A DNA stretch of 12,078 nucleotides from Sphaerosporella brunnea (GCA_008704415.1 VXIS01000609.1:1-12078), one strand, 5' to 3'; counted from the first letter of the stretch, positions 1 to 7,152 are shown. Program-made: numbers and translations. The notes: a model not told the origin generated them from the letters alone.

Positions 1-29
1 CATATCCTCCCGGGAGGGCTGTTGTTGGA

Positions 30-100
30 AAAGGATTTCGGGTGGCAACCGTGAGGATTTTCGGGTGGCGACCGTGAAGGATTTTCGGGTGGCGACCGTG
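30..100 (+). repeat. Three 24-bp U3 tandem repeats
   Basis: Units at 30-53, 54-76 and 77-100 share the core ATTTTCGGGTGGCGACCGTG; the first has CAACC in place of CGACC and one T fewer. They lie about 75-145 bp upstream of the TATA box, where LTR enhancers are usually found, so an upstream activating role is plausible but inferred. Confidence 0.85.
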
Positions 101-174
101 GGGTCTAGATTTCTGCTTCCGTTTGCCGTAGTTGATAGTTGTCTTTTCCTGTTGTTTTTGCCCACGCGGCGCTG

Positions 175-182
175 TATATAAA
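175..182 (+). promoter_or_regulatory. TATA box of the left LTR
   Basis: TATATAAA sits about 60 bp before the LTR end. Transcription would be expected to start about 25-40 bp downstream, within the LTR, giving a short R/U5 before the primer-binding site. The same box occurs in the right arm. Confidence 0.7.
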
Positions 183-241
183 GGCCCGACGCTCGCCCTC
201 CGGCGTCGGACGAAGACTAAGCTTCATCTCCTCTCTCAACA

Positions 242-252
242 GGTATGAGCCC
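242..252 (+). other. Primer-binding site, left arm
   Basis: GGTATGAGCCC directly follows the LTR. The right-arm copy reads GGTTATGAGCC, so the left copy seems to have lost one T. GGTTATGAGCC is complementary to the anticodon stem-loop region of initiator tRNA-Met (CAU anticodon). Half-tRNA priming from this region is known for Drosophila copia and yeast Ty5. The tRNA assignment rests on knowledge of that tRNA, not on a search. Confidence 0.7.
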
Positions 253-348
253 TCTGTGTTCTGCTGAGCGGTTCAAGTTTTTCTCCGAGCTGTGCTCTTT
301 CCTTTTTCCGTTTGCCGAAAAACCTCGGTCACCGACGATCACTCTCCT

Positions 349-629
349 CAGTCACCTCCGCTCTGACTGTCGAGCCAGTCCACAGTCACCTCCGCTCTGA
401 CTGTCCGCTTCTGTCAACAGTCACCTCCGCTCTGACTGTCCGCTTCTGTCAACCAGTCACCTCCGCTCTGACTGTCCGCCGATTCTGTTCACAGTCACCT
501 CCGCTCGGACTGCCTGAACCTGTTCACAGTCACCTCCGCTCTGACTGCCTGAACCTGTTGATAGTCACCTCCGCTCTGACTATCTCCCATTGCCGAATCC
601 TTCCTTCCCAGTCACCTCCGCTCTGACTA
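349..629 (+). repeat. Eight hairpin repeats in the gag leader
   Basis: Eight copies of a 21-nt unit start at 349, 383, 418, 454, 492, 527, 562 and 609, about 35 bp apart (47 bp for the last). Each reads CAGTCA, then the constant loop CCTCCGCTC, then TGACTG, so each can fold into a 6-bp stem with a 9-nt loop. The copy at 562 has T and A at the outer positions and pairs further out, giving GATAGTCA with TGACTATC (560-567 with 577-584). The copy at 492 has GGACTG and keeps 5 bp; the last copy ends in A. Spacers are partly repeated too (CCGCTTCTGTCAA, CCTGAACCTGTT). The array fills the leader between primer-binding site and gag start, where packaging or translation signals of LTR elements usually lie. 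It contains no ATG. Function unknown. Confidence 0.93.
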
Positions 630-643
630 CCGCATCTTCAAAT

Positions 644-1497
644 ATGTCGACCACCGCCGCGACGATCACAAAGCTCAATGAGCACAACTATCGCGCTTGG
701 GTCTTGGATATGCAAGACGTCCTCAAGCAGCTCAGCCTGTGGCGAATCGTTAACGGCACTGAACGCGTTCCCGTTCCTCCTGAAAGGCCCGGATCGGAAG
801 AATACGACGCAGTAAAATATGAGAAATATCTTCAGAATATGAATGGTATGAGATTGAGCAAGATAAGTACGACGAAAAGCAAACCAAGGCATGCGGCGCA
901 ATCTGCCTGGCTCTCGAATCAAGCATCAGGCAGCGCTACCGCGCTTCAAAATACGATGATCCAACAGGTCCTCTGGGAAACCATCAAATCCGACTTTGAA
1001 AAGGTATTCAGCTTGATGGGCAGCACGAGCAGCAGAAGCTCGCGACCTGCAAGCTTGAGGATTACCCTTCTGTCACCGAATGGATTGCGGCCCAAGACAA
1101 AATCATCAACGACCTTGCGATCTGCGGCATTGAGGTCACGGACAAATGGCGTTCGTTTTATATTATGAGCAACCTTCCAACAACTTCCGAATGGCTTGGC
1201 TTCACTACCTCAATCAATGTCAGCGGTAAGACCAAAAATCCAAGCGAAATCATCACCGAACTGCTAGCCTTTGAGGCCCGTCTCCGACGACAGAGAGGAC
1301 TTTCACCGGAAACTGCACTATTTGTGACGCGAAAGCAGCGTAATCAAGCTCGACAGGCCAATAGCACTCAGGATCGAACGCGCAGCGACCAAAATGGCAA
1401 AAATGAGCGCTCGTGCCACCGAAGTAGCGGCAAGGATAAGAGAAAGAAGTGCTATGGGTGCGGTTTCGTCGGTCACTCCAAGGCAGAATGCTGCCAC
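644..1497 (+). pseudogene. Copia gag, left arm, frame-broken
   Basis: Capsid-type gag polyprotein of a Ty1/copia element, which would package element RNA into virus-like particles. The ATG at 644 is the first after the hairpin array (ATATGTCGACC). The start, STTAATITKLNEHNYRAW, followed by LDMQDVLKQLSLWRIVNG, is typical of the UBN2/gag family. Further family blocks are read in shifted frames: CGAICLALESSIRQRY near 890-940, QVLWETIKSDFEKVF near 966-1011, and LEDYPSVTEWIAAQDKII near 1053-1110. Only the last part, 1165-1491, is one open frame, ending in the zinc knuckle C-X2-C-X4-H-X4-C at 1450-1491 (CYGCGFVGHSKAEC). At least three single-base frameshifts separate these parts. The right arm has its indels at other places, so the arms check each other. 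Protease, integrase and reverse transcriptase are absent because the repeat turns at 1498. Confidence 0.85.
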
Positions 1498-1519
1498 CAA
1501 AGGAGTGGCAGCATTCTGC
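1483..1519. repeat. Centre of the inverted duplication
   Basis: GCAGAATGCTGCCAC (1483-1497), a 7-nt spacer CAAAGGA (1498-1504), then the exact reverse complement (1505-1519). The turn comes directly after the last Cys codon of the gag zinc knuckle. GTGGCAGC/GCTGCCAC is itself a ready fold-back sequence. Immediately beyond these 15 bp the arms show several small differences. Confidence 0.9.
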
Positions 1520-2378
1520 ATTGGACGTGACGACGAAAACCGACCCATAGCACTTCTTTCTCTTATCCTTGCGCTACTTCGTGGCTACCGCGCGCTCATT
1601 TTTGAGCCATTTGTCGCTGCAGCGTTCGATCCTGAGTGCTATGGGCCTGTCGAGCGTGGATTTACGCTGCTTCGCGTCATCAAAATAGTTGCAGTTTCCA
1701 GTGAAAGTCCTCTCTGTCGTCGAGACGGTGCCTCAAAGCTAGCAGTTCGGTGATGATTTCGCTTGGATTTTTGGTCTTACCGCTGACATTGATTGAGGTA
1801 GTGAAGCCAAGCTTCGGAAGTTGTTGGAAGGTTGCTCATAATATAAAACGAACGCCATTTGTCCGTGACCTCAATGCCGCAGATCGCAAGGTCGTTGATG
1901 ATGTTGTCTTGGGCCGCAATCCATTCGGGACAGAAGGGTAATCCTCAAGCTTGCAGGCGCGAGCTTCTGCTGCTCGTGCTGCCATCAAGCTGAATACCTT
2001 TCAAAAGTCGGATTGATGGTTTCAACCAGAGGACCTGTGGATCATCGTATTTTGAACGCAGCGGGTAGCGCTGCCTGATGCTTGATCGAGAGCCAGGCAG
2101 ATTGCGCGCATGCCTTGGTTTGCGTGGGCGATAGTAGTCAATACTTATCATATGAGAATCGCATATTTTACGATTCAGTTATTTCTATGTGCTGAAGTAA
2201 GTTTTCATATTTACTGCGTCGTATTCTTACGATCGGGCTTTCAGGAGGGAAACGGGAACGCGTTCAGTGCGTTAACGATCGCACAGCTGAGCTGCTTGAG
2301 GACGTCTTGCATATCCAAGACCCAAGCGCGATCGTTGTGCTCATTGAGCTTGTGATCGTCGCGCGCGGTGGTCGACAT
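1505..2378 (-). pseudogene. Copia gag, right arm, frame-broken
   Basis: Mirror copy of the gag at 644-1497, starting at the ATG at 2378-2376 (MSTTA...). It is more damaged than the left copy: LNEHNDRAWVLDMQDVLKQL is readable, then the frame is lost repeatedly. Where the left arm has an extra A in the DPQVLW stretch, this arm is in frame there and then carries two extra bases. A block at about 2110-2220 barely matches the left arm. The zinc-knuckle region (1520-1560) has several indels and no longer encodes the CCHC pattern cleanly. Extra or missing bases are mostly single and often in runs. Confidence 0.8.
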
Positions 2379-2392
2379 ATTTGAAGATGCGG

Positions 2393-2670
2393 TAGTCAGA
2401 GCGGAGGTGACTGGGAAGGAAGGATCGGCAATGGAGATAGTCAGAGCGGAGGTGACTATCAACAGGTTCAGGCAGTCAGAGCGGAGGTGACTGTGAACAG
2501 GTTCAGGCAGTCCGAGCGGAGGTGACTGTGAACAGAATCGGCGGACAGTCAGAGCGGAGGTGACTGTTGACAGAAGCGGACAGTCAGAGCGGAGGTGACT
2601 GTTGACAGAAGCGGACAGTCAGAGCGGAGGTGACTGTGGACTGGCTCGACAGTCAGAGCGGAGGTGACTG
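2393..2670 (-). repeat. Eight hairpin repeats, right arm
   Basis: Mirror copies of the 21-nt units start at 2393, 2438, 2473, 2508, 2546, 2581, 2616 and 2650 (plus coordinates), reading CAGTCA-GAGCGGAGG-TGACTG on this strand. The variants match one-to-one with the left arm: the GATAGTCA/TGACTATC copy is at 2436-2460, and the copy at 2508 carries the CAGTCC change. The array is better preserved between the arms than the gag region. Confidence 0.92.
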
Positions 2671-2768
2671 GAGGAGAGTGATCGTCGGTGACCGAGGTTT
2701 TCGGCAACGGAAAAAGGGAAGAGCAACAGCTCGGAGAAAAACTGGAACCGCCTCAGCAGAAGCACAGA

Positions 2769-2779
2769 GGCTCATAACC
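2769..2779 (-). other. Primer-binding site, right arm
   Basis: On the minus strand this reads GGTTATGAGCC and follows the LTR end CAACA directly. It is the more complete of the two primer-binding sites and matches the complement of the initiator tRNA-Met anticodon region. Confidence 0.72.
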
Positions 2780-3002
2780 TGTTGAGAGAGGAGATGAAGC
2801 TTAGTCTTCGTCCGACGCCGGAGGGCGAGCGTCGGGCCTTTATATACAGCGCCGCGTGGGCAAAACAACAGGAAAAGGACAACTATCAAACTACGGCAAA
2901 CGGAAGCAAGAAATCTAGACCCACGGTCGCCACCCGAAAATCCTTCACGGTCGCCACCCGAAAATCCTTCACGGTTGCCACCCGAAATCCTTTCCAACAA
3001 CA
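2780..3002 (-). mobile_element. Copia-type LTR, right arm
   Basis: This 223-bp minus-strand LTR is nearly identical to 20-241, with TGTTG/CAACA ends. It contains the three 24-bp U3 repeats at 2922-2945, 2946-2969 and 2970-2993, and the TATA box at 2839-2846. Together with the left LTR it flanks the gag pair with both promoters pointing inward, so transcripts from either LTR would run into the opposite arm. Confidence 0.85.
2839..2846 (-). promoter_or_regulatory. TATA box of the right LTR
   Basis: TATATAAA on the minus strand, same position within the LTR as the left copy. It would drive transcription leftward through the leader and gag of the right arm. Confidence 0.65.
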
Positions 3003-3025
3003 TGCCCTCCCGGGGAGGAGATATG

Positions 3026-3497
3026 CACCGTGACGACGACCGCAGCACTGCAGCATGGGGCGAGAGGAGCAGCAGGAGGCGGGGGGAGCGAGTAGGAGGT
3101 GGAAGGCGCGAGGAGCAGCCACTATGCCCACGGCGCGGGGCACTCTACCTGTCGGAGAGCATTCCGCACGCCATCCCCCTCGCGATCCAATCAAGCTGTG
3201 GTGACTGCAGGGAATGTGGAGCGACCGCTTCTAGCTCTACTACAACATATTCATCGTGCGCCCGAACCCTCAAACCCCCGATGCAATCCAGAAACCCCGC
3301 TCGCGCCGAGGCAAAGTGCGAAGGCCAAAGTCTACCGCCCCCAAAGATAGACTAGAAGCTTTACCAGTGGGCCAGGAGTGGGTATTGGGAGTAGCTTCTC
3401 ACTTGGGAGGGGGCGAGTTTCTGCGTATTTTTTTTATTACGGAGGGTTACGCCTCACCGAAAAGCTAGCCTTTCGTATGAAATAATGCGGTACTGGC
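3026..3497. other. GC- and purine-rich stretch, no gene seen
   Basis: No coding frame here resembles a known protein; the open frames overlap each other in all phases, as expected in GC-rich DNA with few stop codons. About 3055-3118 is nearly pure purine on the plus strand (GGGGCGAGAGGAGCAG... with a GGGGGG run), so a triplex or G-quadruplex structure is possible. I see no boundary signal for the Helitron that follows. Confidence 0.6.
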
Positions 3498-4722
3498 TTG
3501 TTGGAATTGTGGGTGGATTGCATGATGTGTAGTGTAGATAGGATCCTGCCACATGGAGAGTTTGGGTGCAGCACCAATATTCCATTCCGTGGAAATGAAA
3601 AGGCACTTGGAGCTGACCGGGAGGAATGTGGAGTTGTGCGTGATCCAATCGCATTGGCTCAGGACCGGTCACGAAATCCAGTTGTTTTCAAAGGTGGAAC
3701 TAGACATGTGACTCTGTCAATGTTTCACAGTTATTACCTCTTCAACCGCCCAGGAGTACGTTCGCTCTGGCCGCCTGTTCCAAGAGTGGGTAGTTGATGC
3801 CGCAGCTGCTATCGAACAAAATCGATTGAAGTGGATTACCGAAAATCAGCCCAAGCTTCGAGCGGAAGAATACAGCAACTTGAAGAGTGCTATTGTAGAG
3901 AGTGGTGAATTGGATCCGAGTAATGTTGGAACTCGCGTGGTATTACCATCATCATTTTCAGGCTCACCCCGGCAAATGCAAGGCCTCTACCAGGATGCAA
4001 TGGCTATTGTACGGTGTTTTGGGAAGCCGGATCTTTTTGTTACCATGACATGCAATCCGAACTGGCCCGAGATCAGAGACAATTTATTTGAAGAACAAGC
4101 CGCAACCGACAGACCTGATTTGATCACAAGAGTGTTTGATTTGAAGCTCCAAGCGTTACAAGATGATATTCGCAAGCGCAAGATCTTTGGTTCAGTCAGC
4201 GCCTGAATCTACGTCATGGAATATCAGAAGACTGGTTTACCACATGCTCACATGCTGTTCATTCTGGACATGTCAGAGAGAACATCAGCTTGGCGTACTG
4301 GCGGAGATGTGGACAGCATTGTGAAAGCAGAGTTACCAGATCCAGAGGCTGATCCAGAGCTGTGGTCAACAGTCACTACATGTATGCTACACGGTCCATG
4401 CAACAAAGAATTTTCGTCAGCGCCCTGCTTGAAAGAGGGACGAGGCACAGCAGGAAGCTGCTCAAAGCGATACCCCAAAACCTTTCAAGAATCAACCAGC
4501 ATGGGAACTCAAGGGTATCCCGAGTACCGCCGAAGGAAAGAGGGCGTTGAAGCTTTCACATTTACAAAGCGACTAAAGCAGTCCGATGGCAAACCTGTTG
4601 ACTTTGAATATACGAATGAATGGGTTGTACCTTACAATCCATATCTCAGCAAGAAGTTCAATTGTCCTATCAATGTGGAAATTTGTTCGTCAATCAAGGC
4701 GATCAAATCACTATATATATAG
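3498..4722 (+). pseudogene. Helitron Rep (HUH nuclease) part, inactivated
   Basis: N-terminal and Rep regions of a Helitron RepHel protein, which nicks and transfers one DNA strand in rolling-circle transposition. The N-terminal part (VTLSMFHSYYLFNRP) is in one frame to about 3750; the rest (EYVRSGRLFQEWVVDAAAAI) continues one frame over. Then come VVLPSSFSGSPRQMQGLYQDAM, the conserved FVTMTCNPNWPEI (about 4035-4074), and the HUH-type EYQKTGLPHAHMLF with its His pair at 4243-4251. Between the last two an in-frame TGA at 4204-4206 interrupts the protein where relatives have an aromatic or similar residue. The frame ends at 4720-4722 in SSIKAIKSLYI; Helitrons usually continue KYLYKYVYKG, which holds the catalytic tyrosines, so the active site is lost. 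One frameshift, one stop and the truncated motif make this a relic. Confidence 0.88.
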
Positions 4723-5058
4723 AGCAGTTGGAGCCGCAAACACGGTGGCGCCCGGTGGCTAAACATGGTGGCTACGCACGGAAACCCTAAGCAGCCGAGT
4801 GATTAGCTGTGATGCGGGACGGAGCGACTGCACAGTTCTAGCTTTCCGGAGCGGAGCCATTGAGGAGCTTTAGCGACCATATTGCGGAGTGACTGCACAG
4901 CTCTAGCATTCCGGGGGCGGGGATTGAGGAGCGTAGTGGAAGGCGATAGAATGCTATAGAATTGTATACCGCGGGTTGTATTTGTCCGAGTGCTAGGTGT
5001 GAATCAACGCTTGACTTCAACCCTCTCATCCTTACCAACGCTCCCAACGCTTGAAGAT
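4723..5058. other. Unrelated sequence inside the Helitron relic
   Basis: The Rep match stops at about 4716 and the helicase match starts at about 5059, yet more than 2 kb of Helitron coding sequence should lie between. This stretch has no recognisable gene. It holds a partial tandem duplication (4821-4873 and 4886-4936) and the words CAACGCTTGA at 5004 and 5047. It may be a filler or insertion at a deletion junction. I see no terminal inverted repeats or target duplication. Confidence 0.6.
4821..4936 (+). repeat. Imperfect tandem duplication of about 53 bp
   Basis: Unit 1 (4821-4873) and unit 2 (4886-4936) both read GGAG(C/T)GACTGCACAG(T/C)TCTAGC, then TTCCGG..., then ATTGAGGAGC, ending in TAG. 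About 12 bp separate them. They differ by several substitutions and small indels, so the duplication is not recent. Confidence 0.8.
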
Positions 5059-5298
5059 ATGTCCTTTAAACTGATCAGGCTCCAGTATCCTGTTCGTTTG
5101 GCATTTTCTATGACTATGAATAAGTCACAGGGACAGTCGCTTCAGTATGTAGGGTAGACCTACGTGAGGAGGTGTTCAGTCACGGCCAACTCTACGTGGG
5201 CAACAAGTGGAGACCGAGTCAGTGTGCTGTTACCAGAAACAAATGCGGGGCGGAATGGGCTGTGTCGCAACGAAGTATATTGCGAGATTCTTAGCTAA
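5059..5298 (+). pseudogene. Helitron helicase C terminus, frame-broken
   Basis: C-terminal end of the SF1/Pif1-like helicase of a Helitron. The first frame (ATG 5059 to TAG 5155-5157) contains PVRLAFSMTMNKSQGQSLQ, the typical SF1 helicase stretch with NKSQGQSL. A second frame carries EVFSHGQLYVGNKW (about 5170-5210), matching the usual VFSHGQLYVALSR. A third frame gives SGDRVSVLLPE and RNEVYCEILS before TAA at 5296-5298, like the normal C terminus. At least two frameshifts separate these parts. Same strand and order as the Rep part, so probably one element with a large internal loss. Confidence 0.85.
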
Positions 5299-5559
5299 AA
5301 TATACACATACTTCGCCCTTATTATGCAATGACAAAAATGAGTGACACTGAAAATATAATGGCGCACCGTGTGGTTATCACACGGGTGTTCACTTGTAGG
5401 ATGGAGAAAGGAGAGAGCGCGAACCCATAAATCTCTGCGCACTAGCGGCGCTCGCGCCACGGCCTACGCTTTGTTGCTACAGACTACAAAGGCGCCTTTA
5501 GAGCCAGGCTGCTGTGGGTGCATGTCCTCATCCTAGTTAGCTTTCACAGCGTGGGTAGA
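5299..5559. other. No gene seen between Helitron and host gene
   Basis: Apart from the hairpin at 5367-5385 and a GC-rich patch at 5441-5460, nothing is recognisable. An open minus-strand frame here (5230-5460) has no protein-like features and overlaps the helicase relic. Confidence 0.5.
5367..5385. other. Perfect 7-bp hairpin downstream of Helitron end
   Basis: CCGTGTG (5367-5373), loop GTTAT, CACACGG (5379-5385). Helitrons end with a GC-rich hairpin about 10 nt before CTRR. This hairpin is 69 bp past the helicase stop, a reasonable place, but no CTRR follows at that distance (CACTTGTAGG instead). Its role as a Helitron 3' end is therefore doubtful. Confidence 0.35.
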
Positions 5560-5619
5560 TTCACCCTCAAACGCGATCAGTGGACCTGATATCCCAAAGT
5601 CTAGGCTGCTTTCTGTGTT

Positions 5620-5832
5620 TCAGACAAGTTGCGGAAAAATCACGCCTATGAGTGCTGTGGTAGAAATGTTGATACATACACAAGCACCGATTAAACTTGC
5701 TGCCGTATAAAGCAACACGGGTAAAAGCAGTGCATGCGGCCCCCCACTAGCATATCCCATCTGGATCTCTTGTCCAGGGGCGCTTATACCTTTGCCAGCG
5801 TACACCATTGCCACGCCTCCCCCAAAGTGCAC
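5620..5832 (-). CDS. Possible 3' part of the Cys-triplet gene, two hydrophobic stretches
   Basis: An open frame on the same strand as, and overlapping the 3' end of, the gene at 5747-6265. It encodes HFGGGVAMVYAGKGISAPGQ, then two hydrophobic stretches: LLLPVLLYTAASLIGACVCI and ALIGVIF. It reaches a TGA at its end (FPQLV), and the same frame then stays open for 28 more codons (about 5536-5619). One surplus G in the CGGGTG at about 5833-5838 would join the upstream protein to it (KRS then VHFGGG). Either this is the true C terminus after a one-base error, or a separate exon, or chance. I do not recognise the protein. Confidence 0.3.
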   Translation of the reverse strand: MHFGGGVAMVYAGKGISAPGQEIQMGYASGGPHALLLPVLLYTAASLIGACVCINISTTALIGVIFPQLV

Positions 5833-6265
5833 CCGAACGCTTCACCCCGCACGTGTTCCTAACCTCGTCCGTGTCTTCAACGCTCTGCCCGGCGGCAGAA
5901 ACCGAAGACGGGGACGCATCCCCCTCATCACTGCCAGGCACTTTCTCCACCTCCTCCCCCGGTTGTGAATAACATGAGCTCGCCTCGCTCGGCGCTTTCG
6001 GGGCTCCCGGGACCCCTGGAATACTGCATCTTGTCGACGCCGAGGCGTTCCCCCACATGCTCGAATCGCAAAGACTCAGTGCTGACCCACGCATTTTGCC
6101 TTCCGGGTGTGGGGTGTAGGGGGTTTCGGGCGTGGACGGACTTTTTACTCCGCCCGACTCGAAGTCCGGAGGGCTAGGCGGGTGGTGACTGTTTGGCGGT
6201 GGCTGTGGAAGAACACTCCCCCGGGGCGTGCCGAAGCAGCAGCAAAATAGGTCTCTGAACGTCAT
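5747..6265 (-). CDS. Hypothetical Pro/Ser-rich protein with N-terminal Cys triplet
   Basis: A 172-residue reading frame of unknown function. The start is the ATG at 6265-6263, in good eukaryotic context (CAATCACCATGA) and preceded by a CA-rich stretch typical of fungal 5' leaders (6266-6310). The N terminus, MTFRDLFCCCFGTPR, has Cys at 8-10, a pattern seen in membrane-anchored S-palmitoylated proteins; that role is inferred. Residues about 15-60 are rich in Pro, Ser and His with PPP and TPETP runs. Residues about 85-130 are Ser/Pro/Glu-rich and look disordered. The last 35 residues (WGRRGNGVRWQRYKRPW) are Arg/Trp-rich and unlike the rest, suggesting a frameshift or unspliced intron after about residue 138. 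No known domain. No promoter box is obvious upstream. Confidence 0.55.
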   Translation of the reverse strand: MTFRDLFCCCFGTPRGSVLPQPPPNSHHPPSPPDFESGGVKSPSTPETPYTPHPEGKMRGSALSLCDSSMWGNASASTRCSIPGVPGAPKAPSEASSCYSQPGEEVEKVPGSDEGDASPSSVSAAGQSVEDTDEVRNTCGVKRSGALWGRRGNGVRWQRYKRPWTRDPDGIC

Positions 6266-6309
6266 GGTGATTGAGGTTGGTTTTGGTGTGGTGTCGATGG
6301 TGGAGGAAC

Positions 6310-7152
6310 GAGTAATGAAGACAGGCAAGGAAGGTACTTATCACAACTTTTGGTTTACAAGCTCATACCCTGATACGTCGCCAAAAGTTTGTTCGTCTAC
6401 CTCGACAATAGAAGCTTATGCCTACTGAAGCTAGAGTCAAATACCACTGTAGGTTTACGGCAAGGAAGTCGGTTGCGATACCTAACAAGTTGGGTACTAG
6501 GAGGGTTGCAGCTTTGGTGAAGCATCCAGCGCCAGAATCGGTAGCCGTGAACACAATACCGGGTTACATAGAGATTTTGGTGCTGATCGCTTTACGTGAA
6601 GCCTCTATACTTGTGGCTAACTGCTGCGGTGTAAAAACAATTGTTTAAGATTACAAACAGAACTTAGAGTGCAAAGTTAGCAAGCGATTTGAACTTTCTG
6701 CTGGCCTCCTCAAGCTTTTGCCACCCGAAGTAGATTTTCCGTCCCCGTTCGCACTTTATTGTCCGCATGGAACTCTATCTCTATCTCGCAGCAGCCTTGT
6801 GTTTTTGGAACCTCTTTAACTGGATGCGGTTGCCAGCAAACAGCTTGGCTGAACGGGTCCGAACGTTAACGAGTGATGACCGGTGAAACACTGGCAGCTT
6901 AACGCGGGTGCCATCGTTCCTGAAGAACATGTGGCCAAGTATTCTGGCAGCCGAGCGCCAGCCTCAGAGAACTGTGATTGGCTTAATCAGCGTAATAAGT
7001 GCACAGAGATAAATCCAAGATGAAGGCATCAGAACTCTCCTTGCCCTCATGGGTAACTGTTTAGCCACGTGTTCGATCTTTTGCTGAACGGTGGTGGTAT
7101 TCTAAGAAGGTGAAGAGACGCCCGCCATGTGGCACACTGCACCGCAAGCCGC
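6310..7152. other. Mostly non-coding, upstream of the minus-strand gene
   Basis: Should contain the promoter of the gene at 5747-6265. Short overlapping frames at 6363-6648 on both strands show no family features. From 6650 to 7150 every frame is interrupted and I recognise nothing. A weak basic frame (about 7075-7215, plus, with KKVKRRPP) overlaps the start of the next piece. Confidence 0.5.

Larger units (their letters stand above)
20..241 (+). mobile_element. Copia-type LTR, left arm
   Basis: This 222-bp LTR starts with TGTTG and ends with CAACA, a perfect 5-bp terminal inverted repeat of the TG...CA type. It has a U3 with three tandem repeats, a TATA box, and a primer-binding site immediately after its last base. 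The order LTR, primer-binding site, leader, gag shows that it is the 5' LTR of a plus-strand element. There is no matching 3' LTR in the same orientation, because the element is cut off within or just after gag. The mirror copy lies at 2780-3002. LTR boundaries are read from the TG/CA ends and the adjacent primer site. Confidence 0.85.
1..3025. repeat. Large inverted duplication of a copia 5' half
   Basis: The left arm (1-1497) and right arm (1505-3025) are reverse complements over essentially their full length and turn round a 7-nt spacer. The 15 bp nearest the centre (1483-1497 and 1505-1519) match perfectly. Both arms carry the same parts in mirror order: a few flanking bases, LTR, primer-binding site, hairpin leader and gag to the zinc knuckle. 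They differ by many one-base indels and by one strongly diverged patch (about 825-890 against 2110-2220). The match runs past the LTR ends into flanking sequence (CATAT at 1-5, ATATG at 3021-3025), although part of that flank, CCTCCCGGGAGG, is itself palindromic. The left arm is cut by the window start, so its true end is unknown. It could be a fold-back read artefact or a real inverted duplication. Confidence 0.93.

Noticed and set aside
312..626. Open frame of 104 codons rich in VTSALT repeats
   Set aside because: It lies in the non-coding leader, has no ATG and its peptide repeats simply reflect the hairpin array.
349..629. CRISPR-like array of 21-nt repeats about 35 bp apart
   Set aside because: Spacers are only about 13-26 nt and partly identical to each other, the context is a eukaryotic LTR element, and no cas genes are present.
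638..922. Minus-strand open frame opposite the left gag
   Set aside because: Shadow of gag; gag has family blocks and a proper ATG, this has none.
644..3025. RIP (repeat-induced point mutation) as the source of arm differences
   Set aside because: The differences are mainly indels and show no C-to-T/G-to-A excess by eye; only the Helitron TGA would fit RIP.
2653..3194. Open frames on both strands over the right LTR
   Set aside because: Their peptides (repeated GGDREGFS or VATRKSFT) are translations of the 24-bp U3 repeats.
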